Origin: Ophiothrix spiculata
Taxonomy: Eukaryota; Echinodermata; Ophiuroidea; Amphilepidida; Ophiotrichidae
Direction: 5' to 3' (one strand)
Length of the DNA: 25,156 bases
Assembly (NCBI GenBank): GCA_000969725.1
Contig: JXSR01S002203.1
Shown: piece after piece, positions 10,418-19,369 of the stretch
Layout: the number at the start of each line of letters is the position of its first letter
Position numbering within the stretch: the stretch's first letter is position 1
Notes under the pieces: generated by a model
Seen by the model: the letters and a program-made list of their open reading frames with translations, nothing else
Told to the model about the DNA's origin: nothing
Databases searched by the model: none
Translations under genes and position numbers: made by a program

Positions 10418-11409
10418 AACCTCATTCAATAGTACTTTATTACTATAAGGCATGTCTCTTGGACAAACAATGCAACTTCAGCATATTTTGTTCCTTTTTG
10501 CACACTTTTAGAAGACTATAATCTCATAAATACACTTGTTTTTCATCAGATATTCGCCCATAACACTATCAAACAAAATTGTAATGGAAGAAATGAAAAG
10601 CAAAATCTTTCCATTGACAACCAATAATGCTGTCATGTGGTAAGATATTATGTATATATAAAAACGCACTGATTTCAATCAATTCCAGATCTGTTATTTA
10701 GAAACATGAATTTTTAATCAGGATAGTACAAAGCAATGCAACAAATCCTCAGCGCTCTATTGGTGTAACTAGCTTTACAATAGGGTAAATATGCCCCACA
10801 ACATTTTATTCAATTTCATCTGATCAAGTTCAATAAATTTGACATTCATGTTCAAGATCATGAACAGCTGGCAGCTGCAAATTAACCAAAAAAGCTCTTT
10901 TTTATCAACAAGTTTAATGGGTCTAATAAAACATGACTTTGCACATGAGCTAATTTGTAACAAATTGAATTAAAGGCGAACAGGCTGTACAACATGAAAG
11001 ACGTTGTGTACTCAACTGTTAATAACATGATATGTTCTTTTTTTACCAGTTAATAAAGCGCTATGTTTCTTTTCAACTGTGCATGAGGTGGCATGAAATG
11101 AACATGAATCACTTTTGTGTCAAGTGCAAGATTTGTTAGATAGATTGATGATACTAATTTGATGCATGCAGGATACTTAATTGCAGCTCATCTTCAAATT
11201 TCTTTGATTTATTGTCACCTCAGCATTATATATAATTGTAAATGGAAACAAAGAATACTCATTTCTGATTCTAAGTTACTACCATTCTTATTTTAGGATT
11301 TTAGTCTAATAAATATATTTTTTTCTATTAATGTTACATCCAATATTCTCTTTTAAGCTTATAGGAAGCCATGTTACATGCAATATTCTCTTTAAGCTTA
11401 TAGGAAGCC
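10418..11409 (+). repeat. Core repeat, copy C1, at the centre of palindrome 1
   Basis: This aligns in direct orientation with 17144-18390. Shared blocks include TAACCTCATTCAATAGTA (10420 and 17149), CTTCAGCATATTTTGTT, CAATCAATTCCA, CATTTTATTCAATTTCATCT, GACATTCATGTTCAAGATCA, GCTGGCAGCTGCAAATTAAC and GGCATGAAATGAACATGAATC. Its block GACATTCATGTTCA, followed farther on by TACAACATGAAAG, also resembles part of the palindrome 1 right arm (11689 and about 11807). The core may therefore be an older diverged relative of the arm. No open frame of note. Confidence 0.85.
11331..11409 (+). repeat. Two-unit tandem duplication, 40 + 39 bp
   Basis: Unit 1 (11331-11370) and unit 2 (11371-11409) both begin ATGTTACAT and end TATAGGAAGCC. 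They differ at one base (C/G) and by one T. Copy C2 has a single equivalent near 18355-18390, so the duplication arose in C1 only. Confidence 0.9.
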
Positions 11410-12168
11410 CTGTGAAGAGAATTTGTGCTTTGCAAAATTGCTTTCTCTGATAAAATTGAATGAGATAGGAAATATGAAAGAATGGTTGTTATGATATAGT
11501 TATGTTATTTGATTCAGTGCCTTTCAACCTATTTATTTCTAAGTATACTAAATGTGTTCTTTCTACAATTGTTGGCTGCTATTGCATTATTTGAGAACAA
11601 ATATAATAGTTAAACCGAAGTGCACTCACTTGAAAACATCACCACCACACATTTACACATTTTACAGTTGATCTGATAAATAAGTTTGACATTCATGTTC
11701 AGGATGAATACAAAGGACAGGTGGAGTTTTACCAGTCCAGTTAATTCTACTGTGAAATGTCACCATTCCTTTAGGGAACTGCTACATTGATCAAGATGGA
11801 TCATATACAACATGAAAGGCACTTGTTCTTCCTTCAAGGGTAAATAATTGGTTTGGAGAGGAACATGATTCAGTGACATTATGACACTTTGAAGTAGAGA
11901 TGGTCAATGTATTTTCACACTACAGCTGAGCGAAACGCCTTTTTCAGTCCAGTGTATTTTTGGCCCTTTTCAAAAAATGTATATATTTTTTAATATTTCC
12001 AAACTATATAGTAAAAATATGAAATCCTGAAAATTTCACGATTATTGGAAAAACAGAAGTAATCAAAAAAAATGATTGAAAATCTCATAGCTCAAGTTTA
12101 AACAAATACAAAATCAGTGGCGACACGAATATTCAATGAGATTTACGCCCGGGAAGTTATAACACAGT

Positions 12169-12463
12169 ATGGGAATTTTCACTCTGTCAATTAAAAGGAT
12201 TACCACTCATCTGCATCGATCTTGCCTAATGTTACTGTTGTTATTGATTAGTACATTTTCGTATTGGGCTTCATTTTCTAAGCGAAGAGAATTTTGCAGT
12301 TTAACAACACAGGTTACTGCTAGGAGAAATCTCACGGCAATTCAAAAGCGTGGAGAAATTCATTTCGAACAGAACTCGGTTTATTTTCGAAGTTTTTTAG
12401 AGTATAACATACACAATGTCATTAAATTGGATGCTATTTTAAAGAAGGCTTACTACAGATTTT
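12169..12463 (+). other. Open stretch of about 98 codons running into the gap
   Basis: An ATG at 12169 opens a frame that remains open to the gap at 12464. It begins MGIFTLSIKRITTH and includes a leucine-rich hydrophobic run near residues 20-33, followed by basic and polar sequence. I recognise no hAT transposase motif such as the BED zinc finger or the C-terminal dimerisation block. Any continuation across the N run is meaningless. It could be part of an element gene or a chance frame; I lean to chance. Confidence 0.2.
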
Positions 12464-13068
12464 NNNNNNNNNNNNNNNNNNNNNNNNNNNNNNNNNNNNN
12501 NNNNNNNNNNNNNNNNNNNNNNNNNNNNNNNNNNNNNNNNNNNNNNNNNNNNNNNNNNNNNNNNNNNNNNNNNNNNNNNNNNNNNNNNNNNNNNNNNNNN
12601 NNNNNNNNNNNNNNNNNNNNNNNNNNNNNNNNNNNNNNNNNNNNNNNNNNNNNNNNNNNNNNNNNNNNNNNNNNNNNNNNNNNNNNNNNNNNNNNNNNNN
12701 NNNNNNNNNNNNNNNNNNNNNNNNNNNNNNNNNNNNNNNNNNNNNNNNNNNNNNNNNNNNNNNNNNNNNNNNNNNNNNNNNNNNNNNNNNNNNNNNNNNN
12801 NNNNNNNNNNNNNNNNNNNNNNNNNNNNNNNNNNNNNNNNNNNNNNNNNNNNNNNNNNNNNNNNNNNNNNNNNNNNNNNNNNNNNNNNNNNNNNNNNNNN
12901 NNNNNNNNNNNNNNNNNNNNNNNNNNNNNNNNNNNNNNNNNNNNNNNNNNNNNNNNNNNNNNNNNNNNNNNNNNNNNNNNNNNNNNNNNNNNNNNNNNNN
13001 NNNNNNNNNNNNNNNNNNNNNNNNNNNNNNNNNNNNNNNNNNNNNNNNNNNNNNNNNNNNNNNNNNNN
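12464..13068. other. Assembly gap (605 N)
   Basis: This is a run of unknown bases inside the hAT-like element. The true length may differ from the number of N. Open frames that appear to cross it are artefacts. Confidence 1.
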
Positions 13069-13512
13069 ATATCCTGACTAATTGATTTTTTTGGTTCTTG
13101 TTGTTGAGGTAGAACACTGGCTCTACAAAACATATCAAGGAAAATCAAGGTGTTTCACATTTGTTTTGCCACTTAAAATTGCCCTCGGAAATTCGATTTT
13201 TACCGTTGGCGTGTTGACCATCTCTATTTGAAGTAAATTTCAACCCTTGAACATACATGTCACATTAAAATGATTAATAACTCATCAGACCATGCTACAT
13301 GGATGAGTGGACAATTTGATAGCAATAGTTACACATTTATGTTCTTGGTTATGGATACATTAATATTCTATGGCGACATTTTCAGTGTGGTTTGAATTAA
13401 TGTGGCCAAGGAATCGCCTTACCTAGAAATTGTAAAATTTGACAAGATTTTCATCATTTGTCACAATGAGTACAGTTATACTGAGAATTGTCTGAATAAC
13501 AAGAGTAAGGAA

Positions 13513-14032
13513 ATTACTTTGTTAAGTTAGGTGGTTGTCATTTTTGACCTAGTTTTAACATTTAATGGTCATATAATTTCTTTGGGAAAACAAAACAAAA
13601 CAACACTGTTCCATATACATTCATTTTCTAACTCTGCAACTGGTATGAGACTGGAGTAGATTGTTTGATGATAGCATTATAGTTCAAACAGGCTCAAGAC
13701 TTTAGATTAAACTCAAGATTCTTTATTTAAAAACAATAGGGTACTTTGATATGAAAACTACTTTTGGGATATCATAAATTTATAGCTAGATCATGCTTGA
13801 TCAATTCAAACCATCGTTGGATCAACCAGCTTGATTGAATCTCAAAGCTGCGGGAGATCATAATTTGGCAAAGGTGTATTTAATTTTTAAAAGTTACAAA
13901 TGAGTAACACACCACAATCCCTGGTTCAGAGAATTCATACACATTTGTCTTCTAAGACTGCCTGAAATTACCGCACTCTGATAACAGTGGGAAATTTTTC
14001 ACAATAAATTCAGGAAAGTACAACTAGTATGC
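13513..14032. other. AT-rich stretch between the two palindromes
   Basis: No gene, repeat pairing or RNA feature is recognised. It did not match the sequence outside the other ends of either palindrome. Confidence 0.5.
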
Positions 14033-17000
14033 TTGCAATGTAAATATATAAATATCTTTGAGCCATCAGTCGCTATGAAGGGTAAAATAGGTCATGATGC
14101 AAACAATTATGAGGTGTCTTGCATTTAGTTCACTTTAATTAAGATGTAGTACCTCTGGGCTTTTGATGCAATAACTACAATTATCAAAAGATAGGGAACT
14201 ATCTCTGAAATTAAGTGCATTTAAGTGCAAGATTGCATATCAAAGATTCTCTTTGAATTTGTATGATTAACTTCACAAGCATGACAAGTTTGGGTTGAAA
14301 TTATGTCATCTGGTTAAGCTAACTGGGGCATGTGTGATAAACCTGTTGGTACTTGTATTATCTGGTGTTGTGCTCACTTAATTGATCTTGTTTACAGCCA
14401 TATCCTTCATTGATCGTGTATCCAATCCAACCATTTCCTCAAGACCTCTCTGATACCAGAAACATTTTGAATCACAGCAATTGTGGTAGGTGTAGAATTC
14501 GGATGAAAACACTCGGTGCATTATGGTATGTCTATTTCCTGAATCCAATTTAATCTGAATTCCTTGAAATTGGGCACCTTTGCAGAATCACTTTAAGGTG
14601 GCCGATTTCAACATTAAGAAAAAAATAGCCAAGAAACGGAACCTGTCGATGCTTTTAAAGGTCATAGCAAGTTGCCAATCAGATCTATTACAGGAATATT
14701 ATCTTAATATGTATTTTATATTTGTATTTAAATGCAAAATAGAATTCATCCACACAGGCTGTGAAAAGTATGCTGTTATAAGATCCAATAAAATCTTGAA
14801 TTTTTGAAAAATAAGTATTCAAATTCCTTTAATTGAAAAGTCCTTAAATTGTTTCACATATTACTTCTATCTAAAGATAGCACCTTTATGTTTGCATTCT
14901 GTTGAATTGTAACAAATGGAAAACATGTACAATTAGCTTAATTAACCAGATTTGCTTGCTGGATTTTGTTTTGTTACCAAAGTTTAAAATATACAGACAT
15001 GGATGGTTGGAGGATTTAAAAAAAATGAACTCTTTTCTTGCGTTAGCTCAATCAATGTAAAAAAGATCCAGCTGGATCACAATACAATCATTATTATTTG
15101 AGCTTTCATTATACAGGGTAGCTTCTTCAGTGGCAAGGTTCTGCTATTCTAGAAGGCTTTGTTACACTTGAAAATTTACATATCAGTTGAGTTGTCCTAG
15201 AGGGTCCCATTCTTGGTGCAAATTTAATGTTCATATTTTAGTACCAATATGTGTGAGTATTGCCCAAATATCTTGGCCTTGAAGCCACTTCCCCATCGGT
15301 CCAAAGCTATTTAGTATTTACAATGCGACCAAAGTATTAAGCAAGTACAATATTCAAATTTACTTTTCTTTATGAATAAATATAATGAACAACAGATAAA
15401 ATAACTAACTTCTATGCAGCTGAACATCTTAAAACCATGAATAAAACCAACTTTAAACAGGTCAATTATGAATTTACCAATATTGCAATAATGTAATCAA
15501 TGCAGCTGTTTTATGATGCAATAGGATGGTACATTGTATGATCAAGCCTGCCCAATCACATTAGATGATACAATGTTATATGAGATCACTAAGTGAAATA
15601 TCATTAAGTATTCATGACCACCAAGGGAATAGAAATCCATGTTGTGATGTAGGATGCACATAACCTGACCTAGATCTTATAAAAACATTACAGGATGGAT
15701 AATGATATTCTAACTGGCATATTCTCTATAAACAATTTGATATATTCACTCGGTCAATTTATAGCTAACTACCTTTTCGTAAAATGGCCAAAAAAATGTT
15801 GAACTTTCATCCTGTTTGAGAACCTTTGTATGACAAAACAAATATAGATTGTTCAAGAGAGGGTCAGGTAGACCAGAAAAATCAGGAAAATACAAGAACG
15901 TGAGGTAGTTGTAGTTTCAAATTTTGTAACTGATCAGTTAGCCCAAATCTATGATTGCAGTTATTATAAGATGTTTCAGAAAATGAACTTTAAATGTCTC
16001 CTGTGGCAAATGGTATTACATTTCTCACATATAAATCAATCACTTGGAGTTAAAATATTTCCATTTACCTAACCTATATTTAAAAGGATTCCATTTCAAT
16101 ATGTTTTGTATTCAATTCACTTTTCACGATCAAGTCAATGTGAGCCTATTACAACAAACCTTCTAACCCAATCTCTAAATGCATATCAAATGCATCAAAC
16201 TAAAAAGCTTTTTATTTCATCAGATCAAACAAAAAGTCAATGACAAATGATCTTTTCACAAAATTAATGTGAAGTATCCATTAAAACATAAGCCCCTAAG
16301 ATACCAATGAGATCAATTTCAAGAAACCAATTCAACAGGATGGACTGAAAAAGAATCTTTTCATTCTTCATGCATTTAAACCAGTTTGGGTTCACTTGAA
16401 ATATCAAGGGAATGGTCAGAGTCTATTAAATTCATCAACTCTGCTCAGAGCGGCTCATCATTGATATTAATGGCCATTCCCTATCTCAATTGCAATTGTT
16501 TATGGAATATTCTCCTCTTGGTATATGATTACTTGTCTTCTTAATCACAGTAATGCATTGCTGTATCTAGGCCGGGTTACGGACCATACCTACAATATCA
16601 CAACATACTTATCAGTTCCCTTGGTAAGGATGAATACTTAACGATATTTCTCATAACTATGCATAATATGATAAGACAAGCTTGATGATACAATGTATCT
16701 CTGCTGACTTTTTTAGTTTCAATAATAATTACGGCATGTAACCGCTATTTTACTTTTATTGCCCGACAGTTATTTTATTCTAGTATCAATAATTGATGAT
16801 TTTTTTCTGATCATTTTATGATGCTCACCTGCAAAGTAATACAAGCTTGTTGCATATTCATGAAGTAACAGGTTGCTATTGCATAGTGCATCATTGCAAG
16901 CTTGAATGCACTGACATGTGAAAGCTAGGATGTACAAAAAAGTGTGTCAACTTGACCATGCATCAAGAATCTAATCCCTTCTGAAATTAAACTTGAAAGC

Positions 17001-17047
17001 TTGAGCCAGATTTAAGTGGATTTAAATATACAACAGAATGTGGATGG
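14033..17047 (+). repeat. Palindrome 2, left arm (about 3 kb)
   Basis: This is inverted relative to 19370-22165 and colinear along its whole length. Anchors with inverted partners include GAGGTGTCTTGC (14111 with about 22070), ATAAACCTGTTGGTACTTGT (14338 with 21845), GATGCTTTTAAAGGTCATA (about 14649 with 21565), a block of about 140 bases at 15545-15690 (with about 20660-20806), the CTTGAAATATCAAGGGAATG block (16395 with about 20020) and GCTTGAGCCAGATTTAAGTG (16999 with about 19403). Similarity varies from roughly 70% to 90% by eye. A 75-codon open frame at 14580-14807 is not preserved in the partner arm, so it is not a gene. Confidence 0.88.
15545..16682. repeat. Inner inverted repeat within the left arm of palindrome 2
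   Basis: 15545-15676 (plus) and 16565-16682 (minus) are diverged copies of one block. Shared words in the same order, read along the block, are AATCAYATT, GAAATATCRTTAAGTATTCAT, ACCAAGGGAA, TGTTGTGAT, TGTAGG and ATAACCTGRCCTAGAT-like sequence. An extension containing CCTGTTACTTYATGAAT lies farther out (seen at about 16862-16878). The arm is therefore itself a small palindrome with a spacer of about 0.9 kb. Confidence 0.75.
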
Positions 17048-17143
17048 ATTGCCTAGCACATAATACTTCCCAAAGTTTTAATAAAATATTTTGGTGTCTT
17101 TTCCAAACAAAAAGACATCGGAGTATTTTCAACAAGTTGTTAT

Positions 17144-18390
17144 AACCTCATTCAATAGTAATGTACTGCTTTAGGACTATGTCTCAGGGCAAAACAACAT
17201 CCCAATATTTCAGTAACTTCAGCATATTTTGTTTGTACACTTAAAAAAAAATTTGATCACATTAATACACTTGTTCTTCATCAGCCATAAACCCGGCAAT
17301 TTTCAACAGAGTTTAAATGGAAGAAATGAAAAATAAAAGCTTTTTGTAAATAATCAGGACTGTCAGGTGGTATGATATACATATCCACATAAAAATGCAT
17401 AAATGTATTAAGACTTCAATCAATTCCAAATCTGTTATACAGAAACATGAATTTCTGATAAGAATAACACAAAGCATTGCAACATGCCCTTAGCGCTCTA
17501 CTGGTGTAAATAGCTTTACACTGGGGTAAATATGCCACATCACATTTTATTCAATTTCATCTGATCAAGTTCATCAAAGAATAAATTTGACATTCATGTT
17601 CAAGATCATGAACAGCTGGCAGCTGCAAATTAACCATAAAAGTTCTTTTTCTATTAACATGTTCAATGGGTCTAATAAAGCATGGCTTTGCACATGAGCT
17701 AATTTGCAACAAATTTGATTAAAGGGGAACAGAATGTGCAACATGAATGACACAGGTTCTGTATTCAACTGTTAATAACATGATATGTTCTTTTACCTGT
17801 TAATAAAGGCTATATTTCTTCTTTTTTTTTTCAAACATGAGATGGCATGAAATGAACATGAATCACTTTTTTGTTAAGTGTAAGGTCTGAAAATGAGATT
17901 GATGGCACAAATTTACAGCAAGCGGGTTACTTAATTGCAACTCATCTTCAACTTTCCATTGATTTATTGTCATCTTAATGTTATATGAATATATCCAAAG
18001 ACTGTCACACATCACTGTATAAAGCAAAACGTACTTTATCCCACTATCGTTTTGTTTTATGCATTGTTGTTCGTCATGTGTTTCTTACAAGTACGTTCAA
18101 TACGTTATCCATATGGTCTGTCCGTTATATATATGTTTTAGTCATTATTTATACGGTAGTGGTCCGTTAAGCGCACGTTCAGTGTGTGAAACTCTTATAC
18201 ATTATTAGTACATTATTAGTACATTTTGCTCTATACGGTGATGTCTGACAAAGAGTCTTTATGGAAAAAAGGTTTATTCATGACTGATTTTAAGTTACTA
18301 TCATCCTTATGTCTGTCCAAATTAGAAGCTAACAAATAACAAACTACAAATACCACATGCAATATTCTTTCTCCAGCTTATAGGATTTCC
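17144..18390 (+). repeat. Core repeat, copy C2, at the centre of palindrome 2
   Basis: This is a direct copy of C1 (10418-11409), with homology interrupted only by a 264-bp TIR element (17997-18260). After the insertion, homology resumes with CTGATTTTAAGTTACTATCAT (about 18284; C1 has it near 11267) and ends in ATGCAATATTCTTT...GCTTATAGGA. A 64-codon minus-strand open frame (17574-17768) overlaps a similar one in C1 (10775-10963). They share the string ELFWLICSCQLFMILNMNVKF (KELFW in C1, KELLW in C2) but diverge elsewhere. I regard this as repeat similarity rather than a protein under selection. Confidence 0.85.
17997..18260. mobile_element. 264-bp TIR element (MITE) inserted in core C2
   Basis: GTCACACATCACTGTATA (18004-18021) is matched in inverse by 18232-18249 with 16 of 18 bases identical. 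Outside these, AAAGACT (17997-18003) pairs with AGTCTTT (18254-18260) after a 4-base offset. C1 lacks this segment completely (near 11230-11250), so it is an insertion. The interior is notably richer in CpG than the surrounding core, and contains an 11-bp unit TACATTATTAG repeated from 18198. A 61-codon open frame inside shows no known domain. Superfamily unknown. Confidence 0.75.
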
Positions 18391-18955
18391 AGTTATTTTT
18401 TATGTGTTTCTTTATTTTTGGTTACAAAGTTTCTTAACTTCTCCATGTTTGGTTGTGTCAGTGATGAACACAATCATTGAAATTGGATTCATGATTATGG
18501 AGATAGATCATTTTAAGTGCATAATACATTTCTGAAATTAAATGCAAAACTTAATGTTTCCTAAAAGGGAAAAAAAAACGAAAACTATCAAGGTATTGAA
18601 AGTTTTTTTAATAAAGCGCATTAGTTAAAATTTCGTCAATACTGACTAAATGTGTGTTAAAAATTAAAGCATACTTACAATTGTGAAATACGATTATGAT
18701 GGTTCTATTCATGAAAAACACAAATATCACTTGGTTTGAATTGTGCTCTGAAAGTCCTTATATCTAACCATCGTTAAAAATGGGGAAAGTTTGACAAAAA
18801 ATCACCATTCCTAAGACAACGGTAGTAAACCTGTTGGTACTTGTATCTGCCTATAATTGTTTGACCCTATTCACTCTAATTTCAACTATAGATCTCCAAG
18901 CAAGAAAACTTGTTGAATCATGGCATTAAGTGCTAAAGTCAATCTCAGAAACAAG
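18391..18955. other. AT-rich spacer of palindrome 2
   Basis: No gene is recognised. The 20-base word AAACCTGTTGGTACTTGTAT at 18827-18846 also occurs at 14339-14358 in the left arm and inverted at 21844-21862 in the right arm. Part of this spacer may therefore be a third, decayed copy of arm sequence. Confidence 0.45.
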
Positions 18956-19230
18956 CTCCCCGTTTCGCGGGGTTTTTACTCATTAATGCGTGTTGTCAAG
19001 AAGTACTCTGCGCCGTACGCGACACACTGCAATTCACGCAGTTGGATGTGATAGGTTGTTCCCGCGATCATCACGCAAAGTTCTTGTCACTGGGGAAAAT
19101 TGACCAGTCATAACGATCATCGTGCATTAGTTTTGTCAGGCGATTTAAATTCTGAATTACGCGTACGCACGGATTGCGTAGAAGAGCAATTGTTTGAATA
19201 TTCTGGACGCGATTTTCAGGGAGCTTATTT
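18956..19230. repeat. CpG-dense block in the spacer of palindrome 2
   Basis: CpGs are frequent here (for example CCGTTTCGCGGGG near 18960, GCGCCGTACGCGAC near 19010, TTACGCGTACGCACGG at 19157), whereas the surrounding palindrome has few. It shares the 12-mer TTACGCGTACGC with 2359-2370. There is no open frame and no tRNA-type promoter boxes. A young repeat insertion is the simplest reading; a regulatory island is possible. Confidence 0.45.
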
Positions 19231-19369
19231 ATAAGATAGACTTTAATTGAGAGTAGAGTGCAGGATTTTTCCTTTGACTCAATTTAACTTTTGACTCTGC
19301 CCTAAAGTGATACCAAAGCTCATATCAACCCCACCATTGCTGTACCATAGCTTAGCTTGCCGGATGGTT

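Larger units (their letters stand above)
11895..13226. mobile_element. hAT-like DNA transposon (non-autonomous or gap-broken)
   Basis: The ends are TAGAGATGGTCAA (11895-11907) and TTGACCATCTCTA (13214-13226), a perfect 13-bp inverted pair. The TAGAGATGG start is typical of hAT elements. The flanking bases TTTGAAG (11888-11894) and TTTGAAG (13227-13233) are a target duplication of 7 bases, or 8 if the adjacent T is counted; hAT elements make 8. The uninterrupted palindrome arm at about 9960-9975 has a single copy of this site, so it serves as an empty-site control. The interior is mostly hidden by a gap of 605 N. The visible flanks show no transposase motif, so autonomy cannot be judged. Confidence 0.85.
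11555..13512 (-). repeat. Palindrome 1, right arm (interrupted)
   Basis: This is the inverted counterpart of 9664-10290. 11555-11894 pairs with about 9960-10290, and 13227-13512 pairs with about 9664-9970. The interruption is exactly the hAT-like element at 11895-13226, and the left arm supplies the uninterrupted sequence. The insertion therefore came after the inverted duplication. Confidence 0.85.

Noticed and set aside
10775-10963. Conserved peptide shared between the two core copies (minus strand)
   Set aside because: The similarity is that of the underlying nucleotide repeat. The frames are short, have different ends and show no known domain.
12169-13077. Apparent 302-codon frame and two minus-strand frames of more than 230 codons
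   Set aside because: They are open only because they cross 605 unknown bases. Only the part before the gap is real sequence, and it has no recognisable domain.
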